Notes: generated from the letters alone by a model not told the origin. Positions 49,027 through 61,497 are shown, counted from the first letter of the stretch. The stretch is 64,000 nucleotides of DNA from Chamaecrista fasciculata (GCA_003254925.1 QANZ01043183.1:76822-140821), one strand, 5' to 3'. Program-made: numbers and translations.

Positions 49027-49608
49027 GCTTTCAAAGCAGGCGGCAAAGGAGAGACGCACCAATCTCAGAGGCGGGAGGGAGAGAGAGAAAATGATCGAAG
49101 CGTTATTTGCTTATAAAAAGATTTATATTGAAGCGGCCCAAAGGCGGTTTCCGTGGCAGTTGCTTAAAAACTCAAAAGACTATTTTCTTTTTTGGGTCAG
49201 AGACTATTTAAGAGTCTACTAATTAGTGGACATTTGTTGTGGGCCTTAGTGACCCTATGATTCCAATGGGCCTTTAAATTCATCTCTAGCAAGTTTCTTT
49301 AATTTTCATTTTTTATTTTAGGATGTGTCGTTTACTTCCTTTGTAATTTTATTTTGTTTTTTTTGTTTTTGGACAATTCATGGAATCCCATGAAAGATGA
49401 CTTACAAGCCCACCCAAACAAAAAGTCTGGTGGGGGGAGGGGAATACAACTAAGGGCAATAAAGAAAAGAAAAACAAGCAATCCCTCAACTCCCAAAATC
49501 CACTTCGAGACAGGCTCAACTTGGAGCAATGAAAAGTTTGGCAACACACCAAACCAAAAAAGATGAAGAGGGAAGCACACAGAACGACAACAAATCACAG
49601 AAAGAGCA

Positions 49609-50440
49609 TTAGTGAGAAGAAGATCGACAGACAATTTTGTCTTCAAGCAGTGCCGATCGAATCTTAACCGGCATCAACCAAGTCCAATAGTGAGGTAATT
49701 CGCCCTTGTTCATGAGTTTTGCTACTAAATTCGCAACGGTGTTTGTCGTTCTTCTAACCCAATTAACTCTAATTCTGTTGTTACCATCAAGCATACTCTT
49801 TATGTCAGCCATACAAGCTTGGATCTGCCAAGGAACAGAGGAGACACCACAACTCTTGACCACTTCAGCACAATCCGATTCAATGAAAATCTTATAAGAA
49901 TCAAAGGCCCCAGCCAGCGATATGGCTTCCCTCAAAGCAATGGCTTCAGCAGCAATAAGGGAACTGCACACAACCGATTTTGCAAACCTAGTCAAGAAAT
50001 CACCAGCTTCATCCCTGACAATAACAGCAATCGAACCTCTCATCAGGTTAGTGTCATAAGCTGCATCAATGTTTAGTTTCACTAATTCTGGGGGAGGGGG
50101 AGTCCAAACTCCAAACATCTCGAGGCAAACGACGATTAGTGGAAAGAGAGGATGAATTGTTAGAGAGAACCCTATTAGGCGTATTTGCATTGAGATAGTC
50201 CTGGCAAGATTCCTTAGCAGCCTGTATTGTATGATAAGGGTTTGTCTTTAGACCTTCAAAAATAAACTTGTTACGCCCCGTCCAAATACCCCAGAGGATA
50301 TTAAAAAACATAGCAATCAGGTAATCACAGTCTTCCCCTCCAGATTTTGAAAACATGTTAACCATATCCAGAATCCAGAACTTAATATCATTGGAGTTCA
50401 TCCTTTCCTTAGACCATTGAAATATCGAACCAAACCAAGC
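49609..50440 (-). pseudogene. LINE-type RNase H remnant with a frameshift
   Basis: The upstream frame (from about 50440) gives QAAWFGSIFQWSKER, WILDMVNMFSK and NILWGIWTGRNKFIFEG, typical of the linker between reverse transcriptase and RNase H in plant LINE-derived proteins. Between about 50100 and 50190 the frame shifts, and the RNase H domain follows: VKLNIDAAYD, IAAEAIALREAI, IFIESDCAEVV, WVRRTTNTVANLVAKL. Three of the acidic catalytic positions are present. The last, usually D in a VAD motif, is N. A 3' tail follows and ends A-rich near 49325-49370. The reverse transcriptase is absent. It is probably a 5'-truncated, dead copy; a domesticated RNase H gene is less likely because of the frameshift. 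Confidence 0.75.
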
Positions 50441-51388
50441 CGCCTGTATTTTGTTATTGCAAGATCAAAATTATTCTGATAGGATGTATCATTTATCTAA
50501 GATGCAAATTGGATTCTTTACATGGGATGCAAATGTTGATGTGACATAATTATAGCCATTGATATAATTTAATGCTGAAAAATAATAAAAAATAATAATT
50601 TTTTTAACCAATCACAACTGTATATGGAGTCACTTACATACAATCAACTTGTCCACCTGTCATTATCTTATTGGCTCATGACTCATTGCATCTCATGTCA
50701 AGAATCAAACTTTACATTATAGTCTAACCCTTATTAATATCTTTCTATTAAATGAGATATTTATATTTTCGAAGCAAGGACTTTAAACTTGGTAGAAAAA
50801 ACAAAAAAAAATCTTCCACTAATACAACGAAAATATGGCTTTAAAAACCTCGGTTTTTCCAACATGTGAATGTTAACGCAAACACACCTTTATCATACAG
50901 TTTGTTGCGAATTATAACGCAAACCAACCAGATAGGGGAACGCATTTTCATATTACATTGAAATAAAGTTATCCTATCTTGTATGGTAAAAATCAACGAA
51001 GTTATAATGTGACGGGAAAATACGTGACGAGAGGCAGCTTTAGACAGTACAAAAGTAATGGAGCTGAGAATTGGGATGAGAATAGGAAGTAATAACTAAT
51101 AAACAGGGTCAAATTTATCAGTCAAAATCGGATCCTAACTGCGTTGCTTAAGTTTCTCTATCATACTATTACAAGCAAGCAATATCTGATTGTCGATTCA
51201 GACATCCGAATCAGTGAAATGAGGCATCCTGCGATATGAACCAAAGGGACTCTAGGGGCTTTTCCTTTTCGCGGACTTCATTGTTGTCACCAGTGCTTTT
51301 GTTGCAAAATCATCGCCCCGATAGTTTCCAATGGTGAACCGCCTCAATCAGACTAATAAATAGTCATCAAATGAAGCAGCAAAATTTT
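50441..51388. other. Intergenic DNA with a MITE-like repeat
   Basis: 50478-50730 holds inverted arms (TTCTTTACATGGGATGCAAATG and CATCTCATGTCAAGAATCAAAC). The right arm also occurs at 1233-1275. The rest, towards 51388, probably includes the 3' UTR of the carrier gene. Confidence 0.45.
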
Positions 51389-53777
51389 TCACTCCAGTTC
51401 CAAACCTTTTTTCATGGTCTCATAAAGTATGTAAGTGATGCTTGCCGATGGAACAACTTTGAGCAAGTTAGGAAATATTCCTTTGTAAAATCCCCTAAAT
51501 CCTTCATGCTCATAAGTTCTCCTGAATACATCCCCCATTCCTTTATAAGCAGTATTGGAATTGGAGCGTTGAGCCTGCATTCTGAAATAAACAAGCCAAA
51601 AAATGAATCAAACTTGAGACTTAAAAGCTACAACTTTGGCTACTTTACAAGACAAAATTTACCTTGTTCTAACGACCTGCAATGGGTATACGCATGTTGC
51701 TCCAAGAGTTCCTGATAACGTCCCACATCCGAGTTGTACAAGAGGACCAGGTTCTACAGAAAGCCTCAGAATTTTAATATACAACTAAAGGGAATTTCTG
51801 GAACAGAGCATGACATATATATGTGGCAGGTTATTATTACCTTCATCATGAAGAATATACTTCTTGGACATATCTTTTAGAGTATCATATGCTGCCAAAT
51901 CTATGCCAGCATAAGGGACAATCCCAAGAAGAGAGGGAATCAAGCCCCTATAAAATGCACGGGGTCCTTCCTGAACCCATATATCTTTAGAGAGGGTTTC
52001 AAGACTAGGAATTCTTTTACCTTGACAAGCATATGTTTGTACTCGTGTTTTAACAAGGTCCAATGGATATATTACAGTTTGAGCTATAGCGCCAGCCATA
52101 CCACCAGCTAGTACACGCCCAGTAGTTCCAATGTCATGTTTTCGCTCATCTCCTTGAGCATTCATTATGCAAGTCTTGAGCATCTCAAAAGTGTAAAATC
52201 TTATTGCACTTTCAGGGGCCACCTTAAGGACATTTAAGCCATTGCCTCGAAAGAATCCCAAGAAACCACCTTCTCTCCATATACCTTTAAGTGCAGGCAT
52301 TATATGAGCTCGTGTAGTTTGGACTTGCAAAACAACTTTTAAACGATCAAGGGGTGCGGTTGCTGTGCGTGATGTTGCTCCTGCTAGTCCTCCTGCAAGC
52401 AGATATCTACTAGGATGGATGTGCTTACTGATGTTTGCAGGAATCGCAGTGTGTTCGCCAATATCAACAAGGCATACACGCTCCAAATAATGGTAAATGT
52501 TTTCGATAGTTGCTTCATGAGGATAAAACAGGAGAAAATCCCTCCATTTTTCGAATGTTATAACTTTATTACTATCCTTGTCAACACGCTCCACAAAAAG
52601 GGCAAGTTCCTTATCATTAATATGAATCCCTACAACAAAGAGACTATTGAGGATTATAAGATTAAAATCACCAAAGAACATGAAAAATTCCTCACGCCCC
52701 ACCCCCCAATATATATTTGTATGTGTGCACAACTTGTCAAACACTAAATGTGAAGATGGAGTTGGAAGTTAGGGGCTTAGAGCTGCTTTCAAAACTTCTT
52801 CAGGCTGATAATGAAATTAAAGATTTCAACATTGACTTTGTTTGGTCTAACAGTCAACGTATGGGGAAGAAGGGCTGAAAATGGGATACATTAACAATGA
52901 ATGATTTAGCAAAAGTCTTTTTCCTTTCCTTCTTTACTCATATCGCTACTTCCATATATTTACATGAAGGCTTCTGTCCATGATGGCTTAGCTTTAGAAT
53001 ATGTTCATGTCTTCTCTAAATTTCTCACGTTTTAATGAGTTTAGTGTTAAGGCATAGAAAATTACATAACGTTACACAGTGAAACTTCTTTGTGCCAAAT
53101 TATATTTCTTGTGATTTGAGATGAAATACCAAGTAGCCACTAAATACACTATGACCAATCAGAATAAAGGAAATCCTATACTATTAAAATGTCTCAGTTG
53201 CTCGTCGTTCTTTCTCAACCCGAATAATTAAGAAGTTACAATGTAGACAAAATCAATTACCTTGCTAAAGCTAGCAAGACTCCAAAAGTACTAGCTAGTA
53301 TAAATTGGTAAAATAACAGGGGCTATATATATGTATGTGTGTGGATTTACCTGCTCTTACTAGTGCCTCCGAAAGTTCTTCTCGAGAAATACATCCGTAA
53401 TGTTTAACATCAATGGCATGAAATATGCGGTAAAGCTCCATCTCCTTGGCATCCATGTAGCTTTTAAACTCCTGATAATCAACCCTCCCATCTTTATTAG
53501 CATCGCAAGCATTTAAAAAATCCTTGGCATACTTATATTCAGAATCAGATGGTACACGAAGCGCAGAGAGGCCAGCTTCAATCTGGGCATAATCTATTAT
53601 CCCAGCATTTCTCGTGTCAAAGAAACTGAAAAGAATACAAATCCTCAGCTCCCTCTCTTCCTTGCTCTCTTGGGATGCCAACAGAACATGATCCATAGTT
53701 ACCGATTCCGGCTTCTTATTACAAGGATTGCAGCATTTTGATCTCGATTCCTCATTCTTTCTCTGTTCCGCTTCCAT
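51389..53777 (-). CDS. Calcium-regulated mitochondrial ATP-Mg/phosphate carrier (SCaMC/APC type)
   Basis: An inner mitochondrial membrane exchanger of ATP-Mg (or ADP) for phosphate, activated by Ca2+ on the outer face. Exons: 53351-53777, 51841-52629, 51663-51753, 51389-51581. They total 1500 nt, 499 residues, with no stop and GT..AG borders. The N-terminal half has four EF-hands: [12 protein letters not shown] (54-65, weak), [12 protein letters not shown] (92-103, canonical), [12 protein letters not shown] (123-134, weak) and [12 protein letters not shown] (159-170, Lys for Gly at position 6). The C-terminal half has three mitochondrial carrier repeats with APLDRLK, YPLDLVK and YPLQVVR, each followed by the G-x-FRG or G-FYKG/FYRG element. 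Length and order match plant APC1-3 as I remember them. Bases 53821-53834 and 53841-53854 just upstream of the start are a short tandem repeat (CAATTAATATAGAC type). Confidence 0.95.
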
Positions 53778-54814
53778 TGAAACCTAAAAACTAACGTAAC
53801 ACACTCAAACCAATTAATATAGACATCGCAATCAAAACCAATTAATATAGACATCAACGAAGGAATCAATGATATTCCGCGATTGGAAGCCAAATGTGAC
53901 GAAAAAGCGTAATTAAACAAAGAGAATCAGTAATTAATTCCAGAATTTAAAGATCTGCAACATCATGAACCGAATATAAGAGCAGTATATCCGGCAATTG
54001 GCGAAAGAATTTAGTCCAAAGGATAACATTATTCTTTAAATGAAATTAATGCCGAAAGAACATGTTCAGCGTAAATTGAAGACGTACGGTGAAAGTTAGG
54101 ATAACGTTCAAATTAAAAAGCGAGAAAAAGAATATAAACCTTTGGCGTAAGATGGAAGCAAGGTTCAATTCCCTGGATATAGTTGCGCCAGCGTGCGTTG
54201 GCGACGACGAGAACGAGTGTTATTGACGGAAAGTCAGATACCGCCGGCGGCGAAGAGATTAGAACGCCGGCGATATCCGATACGACCTCGAAGAAGAACG
54301 TGGCCGTCATCAGATAGATAGCTTTCAGGCAATATAGTGAAACGGAAAATATAGTAAAAAATGAATTTGGTGGTAACAAATTGGACAGTCAGAGCGAGAA
54401 AGATGGAAGCTCTCTTTCTATTGATATATATTTTATCTTTACTTTTTTAATTTTAATTTGTTCGGTACGCATATATTCTCTTGGATGATTCGACTAATTA
54501 ATTAGTCTATTCTTTTAATTTATACATAGAAGCGCTCTTTAGCTATTCTGAATTCTAATTATTAGTCCATCTATCGTTGTTCAAAATCTTAAACCAGGAT
54601 TCGGATGTTGATAACAATATTACATGAAAGAGAAGGTTGAAAATTGAAGAGAAAAGAGGAAGAGAGTAAGTATTATAAACACTGCATGCATTAATAATTC
54701 ATTAATCATAATACAATAAGTAAGCAGCAGAGATGGTACACATACAGATTATTACTGTAAGTAGTGTTTATTGTAGGAGTATATAGATGGTGGTATATAT
54801 AGTAAGTAGTGATT
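53778..54814. promoter_or_regulatory. Upstream region of the carrier gene
   Basis: 5' leader and promoter of the carrier (minus strand) should lie here. A GC-richer block at 54160-54310 may be transcribed leader, possibly with an intron before the start codon, but no splice site can be fixed. Towards 54814 lies the 3' flank of the next gene. Confidence 0.35.
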
Positions 54815-55189
54815 TTATGGGTTGATTAATTGGTAGGTTGGTGGAATTGGAGGATGTGAAAAAGGGTGAAGAACAGGAGGATCGGGAGTGAAGGAGTTGG
54901 TGGAACAATTACCCATGCAATTAGTGATATTGAATAAACAGGGAAGAACGCAAGGGATAAAATTGTTCAAGTCGTTAGTGAAACAGTTAAAGATACAAGC
55001 GATACAGGTTTGGCCACAAACAGCAAGGCATTGCGTCATTTCATCGTTCACCTCACATCGCTCACGACGCTGGCTTTTAATTGCTGCATCAATATCACCA
55101 ACCACCACTCCAATCAATATCATCACTATCATTACCAATACTCCCATATTACGCCTCATCATCGCTACCTTCCCCTCTGATCTCTTCAT
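54815..55189 (-). CDS. Small secreted cysteine-rich protein of unknown function
   Basis: An intronless 124-residue frame. After a short basic start (MKRSEGKVAMMRRN) comes a strongly hydrophobic segment (residues about 15-32, VLVMIVMILIGVVVG), which looks like a signal peptide. The mature part has ten cysteines, spaced C-x8-C-x3-C-x3-C-x2-C-x3-C-x10-C-x3-C-x6-C-x3-C, with four CxxxC units. The tail is Pro-rich (PDPPVLHPFSHPPIPPTY) without cysteine. Two possible N-glycosylation sites (NIT, NCS) lie in the last part of the Cys block. I do not recognise the family. The even cysteine number and leader suggest a disulfide-bonded extracellular or vacuolar protein. The start could also be Met10, Met11 or Met15, which would still leave the hydrophobic segment. 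Confidence 0.65.
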   Translation of the reverse strand: MKRSEGKVAMMRRNMGVLVMIVMILIGVVVGDIDAAIKSQRRERCEVNDEMTQCLAVCGQTCIACIFNCFTNDLNNFIPCVLPCLFNITNCMGNCSTNSFTPDPPVLHPFSHPPIPPTYQLINP

Positions 55190-55732
55190 CTTACCTTCTT
55201 TCTTAATTAATTTCTGCTTTAATTTTCTTTAGTAGTAGTAATAATCTGTTGTGAAACCACAAAAGCTACCCATCTCTATATATATTGTGTGTCTCTCTGT
55301 GTTTGTGGTTTTGAGTTTCGATTCCACTCAAACACTGCACTATTGTCTCACACGCTTTGCATGGTATTCGATTAATTTCAACATTGCCTGCATGTACGCC
55401 TCATATTTGTGTCACAAGGCTAGTTTTCATTCCTCCTCGTTAACTGCGTGAGTAATTAAATTTGATTAATTATGTATCAACAAGATAATTAGATTCTTTT
55501 GGTTCAAGACAAACACAAAAAGAGGAAACTCGTTGCCTAGCAGATGTGGAGGCTCTTAACTCATAAATGAGCTAATGGCTAGGAAACACAGCCCATTTTC
55601 CAAAATTCGTTCTATGAAGAGAGAGGGTCAAGAAAACGAAACTATTAGTCCGAAAAAAAACGGCCCATTTTCAATTTTTTGGGCCTGAATTCATTTTCAA
55701 ATTTTACATTTGTAATGTTTGATAAAAAAAAA
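55190..55732. promoter_or_regulatory. Upstream region of the cysteine-rich gene
   Basis: Pyrimidine-rich in the first 100 bases, as in many leaders. TATATATA (about 55276-55283) lies some 90 bases upstream of the start codon on the minus strand and could serve as a TATA box. Nothing else was recognised. Confidence 0.35.
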
Positions 55733-56050
55733 GGCAAAATACTAATTTCATCCTCAAACTTTACATCAAATGTTAATTTTAGTTTTCAATGTTTCACATT
55801 TTAGTCAATTTTATCATTTGATTAACTTATTCTAATAAATTAACGACATATTGCATCTTATTTTTCAATCTGATTTTATCAATTTTATATTATATATCAT
55901 TAGTCACGTAGGTTTTGTCGATAATATTTAGCTAAAGTAAGAGCAAAAGATAAAATGTGAAACATTGTGGACGAAATTGACAGCAAAAAAAAGATTTGGG
56001 ACAAATTGACAGTTGGTGTAAAGTTTAGGAACAAAATTGATACTTTTGCC
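55733..56050. mobile_element. Mutator-type MITE
   Basis: 318 bp from GGCAAAATACTAATTTC to AATTGATACTTTTGCC, same family as 16906-17281. The flanks are A-rich (AAAAAAAAA left, CAAAAAAAAA right), so the duplication cannot be read with certainty. Confidence 0.7.
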
Positions 56051-56619
56051 CAAAAAAAAACTCAAACATCTAATTAACAAAAATAATAATAATAATAAAT
56101 ATATGAAAACATGTTTTAAAAATATCTAAAATTGCAGAATTTTCTAGGTTATCGTTTTTTTTAGCAAATTTCTTCATTATCGTTAAAAAAAACTGAAATA
56201 GCCATAATGCCATATTATGAGTTGGAAAATCGAATAAAAAATTGAAATAGATGGTCAAGAAAATATAAAGAAGGTTAAATTATACATGATTTAATCCTAC
56301 TATATTTAAAATTTAGTCCCCTTACTTTAATTCCATATAATTTGTTCCTTTATAATCTGAAGATAGTACTAGTAGTAATTCACACCATTAATATTACGTG
56401 ACAATAAAAAATATTTAAAAAAATACACATAACACTTTAATCATCTAAAAAAAGGCACAAGTAATATAATAACACTAAAACGTTTTCCGCCTCCAAGGCT
56501 CCAACTTCGTCTTCGTACCTTAGCTTCAACTTGTATAAATAAGATTTTTATTTTTATACATAACCACAAAACAAACAAGAAGAGATAGAGTTTAAACTTT
56601 AAAGTATAACTTGTATAAA
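56051..56619. other. AT-rich intergenic DNA
   Basis: An (AAT)n stretch at about 56081-56100. No gene was seen. TTTAAACTTTAAAGTATAACTTG near the end leads into the duplication of the next element. Confidence 0.4.
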
Positions 56620-58626
56620 GAGTAAACTACCATCCAGGTCCCTAGATTATTGAGGCGCTACCAAATTGGTCCCCAGATTAACGAAATAGGCTAATAAGTC
56701 CACGAATTTTACAAATGTTAGTCAATTTAGTCCTTCTGTCAACTCGTCGTATGCAAACAAGGTGACGTAGTCGTTAACTTAACGTGCCACAACAGCAATC
56801 GAAAAACTGGAAAAAAAAAAATTGCCAACTGTCCAGGATTTGCCACATAATCATTAATATTTAAAAATAATAGTTCATCTCTTCTTCAAATTGGTCCCTA
56901 GGTTATATTTTTATCTAACAATTCTCAATTCCCCCTCTTTTTCATCATCTTCATTCATTTTAGTCCCAAATCCTCAAAATATAATTGTAAAGTGTCCCAA
57001 AACTCTTCCAAACATTCCAGTTTAGTCCTTAAAAGTATTAAAAACCCTAAAACTTAAATCATAAACCCCAAACCCCAAACCCTACAATCATAAACCCTAA
57101 AACCTAAACCCTAAAATCCTAAAATTGTAAAGTGTCCCAAAACTCTTCCAAACATTCCAATTTAGTCCTTAAAAATATTAAAAACCCTAAACCCTAAAAT
57201 CATAAACCCTAAACCCTAAAATCCTAAAATCCTAAAACCTAAACCCTAAAATCTAAAACCCTAAATCCTAAACCCCTAAAAAAAACTACTCTCTTGCAAT
57301 TTGGTCCCTAAATCCTACTTCCCTCTTCACCTTGCCTCAAATTTATTAAACCAGATTCATCATCATTCATCATCTTCGATCTTCATCTTTGATTCATCAT
57401 CATCATTCATCGCGATTTCATCATCATCTTTGATCCTTGTCTTCATTGCGATTTCATCATCATCTTCGATCTTCGTCGCAATTTCAAGATCCCTAACGAA
57501 CAGATTCGTCGCGATTTTGTATATATGTAATCTTTCACTGTGATTTTCGTTTGTTTTTTTTGTTTTCGTTTGCAGATCGAAGATGATGGCAGACGATGAT
57601 GGCAGAGAAGACGAAGATGATGAATGATGATGCCCGGCGGGTTGAACCTTCAGATTTGGGAGATGGGAGATTGGAAATTGAGATGTGGAGATGGGTATGA
57701 TGATGATGATGAAAAGAGGAAGATGAAGATCGAAGATGATGAATGATGATGATGAATCAAAGATGAAGATCGAAGATGATGAATGATGACGATGATGAAT
57801 CGAAGACGAAGATGATGAATGATGAAGATTTAGGGACCAAAATGTTTTTTTTTAATTATGATTTAATAAATTTGAGGCAAGGTGAAGAGGGAAGTAGGAT
57901 TTACGGACCAAATTGCAAGAGAGTAGTTTTTATAGGGGTTTAGGATTTAGGGTTTAGGGGTTTAGATTTTAGGGTTTAGGGTTTAGGTTTTAAGATTTTA
58001 GAGTTTAGGGTTTTAGGATTTTAGGGTTTAGGGTTTTAGGGTTTTTAATATTTTTAAGTACTAAATTGAAATGTTTGGAAGAGTTTTTGGACACTTTAAA
58101 ATTTTAGGATTTTAGGGTTTAGGGTTTAGGTTTTAGGTTTTAGGGTTTTAGGGTTTAGAGTTTGGGGTTTAGGTTTTAGGGTTTAGAGTTTTAGGGTTTA
58201 GGTTTTAAGATTTTTAATACTTTTAAGGACTAAATTGGAATGTTTGGTAGAATTTTGGGACACTTTACAATTTTATTTTTAGGATTTGGGACTAAAATGA
58301 ATGAAGATGATGAAAAAGAGGGGGAATTGAAAATAATAGGATAAAAATTGAACTAAGGGACCAATTTGAATTTTGAAGGAAATGTTTTTTTAAGTATTAA
58401 TGCTTATGTGGCAAATCTTGCATAGTTGGCTTTTTTTTTTTTCAGTTTTCAACTGCTGATGTGGCACTTAACGTGCCACGTCACTTTGTTTGCAGACGAC
58501 AGTTTGACAGAAGGACTAAATTGACTAACGTTTGTAAAATTCAAAGACTTATTTGCCTATTTCGTTAATCTAGGGACCAATTTGGTAGCACCTCAATAAT
58601 TTAGGGACCAATTTAGTAGTTTACTC
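56620..58626. mobile_element. 2-kb Mutator-type foldback element with telomere-like arrays
   Basis: Ends GAGTAAACTACC and TAGTTTACTC are inverted. A perfect 10-bp duplication CTTGTATAAA flanks the element (56610-56619 and 58627-58636). The arms (about 56620-57460 and 57800-58626) pair over almost their whole length. Each arm contains a block of CCCTAAA-like words on the left (about 57040-57280) and TTTAGGG-like words on the right (about 57935-58215). The centre is made of TCATCATC/GATGATGA simple repeats. The open frames here come from those repeats. No transposase is present. Confidence 0.8.
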
Positions 58627-58636
58627 CTTGTATAAA

Positions 58637-58818
58637 TGAGATAAGAAAGAACGGGTTGGTTATCTATGATAATAGTCGGTCATAACTGTTCAAGTTTTAG
58701 TTATTTAGGCTATCCTTGAAAGACGACCAAAAAAAATCATTTTAGGTTCAGATTAGTCAACGACTTTTGCCTTGATTGTCGTGGTTCATTCTCTGCAATG
58801 AAGAGCTCACGCGTAAAC
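58637..58818. other. Short spacer
   Basis: Unique-looking DNA between two elements, with no feature that I can support. Confidence 0.4.
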
Positions 58819-58821
58819 TTA

Positions 58822-59286
58822 GGCTCCGTTTGGTAGGAGTGAAATGAGTTTTACATTGTAAAACTACACGAATTTCGAGACTTTCATGTGTTTGGTATGG
58901 TAATTTAAGCTATGTAGAGTGGATTACAATGTAAAGGGTTTTACATTACATAGGTCATTTTTCTTTACTTCACATTTCTGATGTAATCCAAGTCTACCTA
59001 GGGAATTATGGTAGAATTCCTAATTTGCCCCTCTCACTCTCATCCCATTTTTCTCCCCCTAAGGTGGCCGGTGACAGCGGCGGCGGTTGACGGCGGCGCC
59101 GGCCACCGTGGACCACCGTGGACGGCGGCGCCGTCCACCGTGGACNTGGATGGGATTATGATTTGGATGAGATGAGATGAGATGGAGGGTTCAATAAAAA
59201 CCAAATCCAGTACTGTTCATCCAATCCTAGAATGAGATGAGATTGGATTAGGATTGGATTAGGAAATTGGGGCTCCCAAACAGACC
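58822..59286. mobile_element. MITE-like element with GC-rich core and a sequence break
   Basis: The left end GGCTCCGTTTGGTAGG and the right end CCCAAACAGACCC are related inverted repeats. TTA lies outside on both sides (58819-58821 and 59287-59289), as in Tourist/Harbinger elements. GGCGGCGCCG-type tandem repeats run up to a single N at 59146, after which the sequence changes abruptly to GATGGGATTATG-type DNA. The left end is shared with 164-472. Confidence 0.55.
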
Positions 59287-59289
59287 CTT

Positions 59290-60180
59290 ACATTTTTTAG
59301 ATAATTCAAGTGCCTTATGATTGTTTAATAATTTTTATTGTAACATTATTTGAATGCTAACGGTGTTATAATGGTAAGGATGAAATTAAAACATTTAAAA
59401 TTATAACGATTAAATTACATGTAGTTAAAGTATAGAGAGACCAAATTATAATTTCGCTATAATTATGTGGACTAACTTTTTAATTTATCCTATGAAGAAT
59501 AACTGAAGAGAGTTTACAGAGGATCCAAAATCCGCATTCATATGTTATCTCTCTCTAGTTCATATAGCTAAATAATAAACCACATCAAAAAACAATAGTA
59601 GACGGAAAAGCATATCGCAAAATACATATATACAAGAGTAGCAGACAGAAAAAGCACTGGCAAACCAGTAACGCAATGAAGTTTTTGCAGGCCAAAAAAA
59701 AAAAACCAGTAACCCAATATTTGGCCATAAAAAAGCAGTAAAGCAATATAATCAATAATCATGTAGCATTATGTTGACTAATATAAGCTAGGTGTAACAA
59801 ATAGATTAGTGAGGACTGAGGAAGAAATTGCACTTGAAAAGAAGGCGTAGATATCTGATAAGAAAGTTAAACTTGTTCCACTTTTTTCCAGTAATGCAAT
59901 TAACGAATAAATTATATTAGTTGAGACTTCTTCCCGTGACAATTTAAAAATCGGTTTGTTTAATTTTATTGATTACTGACCGATTCAGATGCACTGCTTA
60001 ACAAGTGGCTACTTAGGTAGGGATTTCAGTTTCTCTTTGTGGTACTATTAATCTGATTAGAAAAATATAGATATTATTACAAGCTGCCCAATTTGGACTC
60101 TGTCATGTCAAATAATTGAATTTATAATTATTCCGGCAGTATTAAAATATAATCACTCATCTCTTTTAACAGCCCTACTC
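59290..60180. other. AT-rich intergenic DNA
   Basis: No gene, RNA or structured repeat was recognised. Confidence 0.4.
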
Positions 60181-60533
60181 TGGGGAGTGGATCCTCTCCC
60201 GTGGTTATTCTCTACTTTTTTTTTCCGTTGGAATCTCAACCATTCACTTTGATCTCACCGTCCAGCTTCGCAACTTTTACTTTTGTCAGGAAATCTTAAA
60301 ACCTCATCCACTCTTATCAAATATCAACATGCACTATTTAGAAAATTGAAAGCTATTTCCTACTTCCTACATCATGCTTGCAAACACAATCAGAGTCAAA
60401 ATTTATAAAATAAATAAATAAATAAAAATGATTTATTATTTTTTTGGCCTGCTAGAGAAATTAATTAATTATGTGGTCCTTATACTTGATTTAAAATTTT
60501 AATTTAGTCCCTATAATTTTATTTGGGCAAAAG

Positions 60534-61341
60534 TACCATTTTTGTTGCAAATTTTACATCAATTTTGAATACCATCCCAATGTTTGTTTATTGTCAACTT
60601 TGTCTCAAAGTTTTATAATTTGATCAATTTTATCCCTTGTAAAAAGGGAAAATTACACTTTGGTACCCTGTGGTTTGACCCCATTTTACTTCGTTGCATT
60701 GTAGTTTAAAACATGACACTTTGGTACCCTGAGTTTTCCACCATTGCCCTTTTGGTACTCTGAAAAAAAATTTCGTTAGTTTTGGACGAAATTTGCCACA
60801 ACAATAAAGATCAAACATGTTTTTGCACAACAATAAAGATCAAATGCATGTTTTTTGAAATCTAACTCTGAATTCTCTCAAAACTTTCTTAGCATTCAAC
60901 ACCAGAATCATTCAAAACTTTCGAAAAACATGTGTTTGATCTTTGTTATGGCAAAATGTTGGACAAAATTGAGTTTTAGTGAGCCCACGTGTCAAATTTC
61001 GTCCAAAACTAATAAAAAAATTGTTCAGGGTACCAAAAGGGCATCGATGGAGACCTCAGGGTACCAAAGTGTCAAGTTTTAAACCACATGATACCAAAGT
61101 GAAATGAAGTCAAACTACAGGGTACTAAAGTGTTATTTACCCTTGTAAAAATTTCACATTTTATAGTTGATATCACATTTTGGTTAGTTTTATTCTTTGA
61201 CTAACTTTTTCAATAAATTAATGATAGACTTCACATGTTTTTCAGTCGGAAACTTTGAGGATAAAATTGATTAGTAAACAAATATTGAGGACAAAATTGA
61301 AAATTGATGTAAAGTTTTGGGACGAAAATGATACTTTTGCC
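60534..61341. mobile_element. Mutator-type MITE, split by 60646-61142
   Basis: Ends GGCAAAAGTACCATTTT and AAATGATACTTTTGCC as in 16906-17281. Without the insert and its duplication it is about 300 bp. It lies at the centre of the larger inverted repeat. Confidence 0.65.
60646..61142. mobile_element. 497-bp Mutator-type element
   Basis: Ends GGGAAAATTACACTTTGGTACC and (reverse complement) GGGTAAATAACACTTTAGTACC. Inverted arms of about 150 bases carry repeated CACTTTGGTACCCTG words. A perfect 9-bp duplication TTGTAAAAA flanks it (60637-60645 and 61143-61151). No coding capacity. Confidence 0.85.
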
Positions 61342-61497
61342 AAAGTAAAATTATATGGGCTAAATTAAAATTTTAAACAAACTTTAAGGACCAAATTAAT
61401 CATTTTTCTTTATTTATTTTATACACTTTGACTCATTGTATTCAAAAGCATATGTAGAAAATAGCTATTAGTCTTATAAATGCTGCACGTTGATATT

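Noticed and set aside
57301-57543. Ser/Ile-rich 80-residue protein
   Set aside because: It is encoded by TCATCATC simple repeats in the foldback element.
57040-58215. True telomere or chromosome-end fusion
   Set aside because: The TTTAGGG words are degenerate, lie inside a transposon with target duplications, and are mirrored in the two arms.
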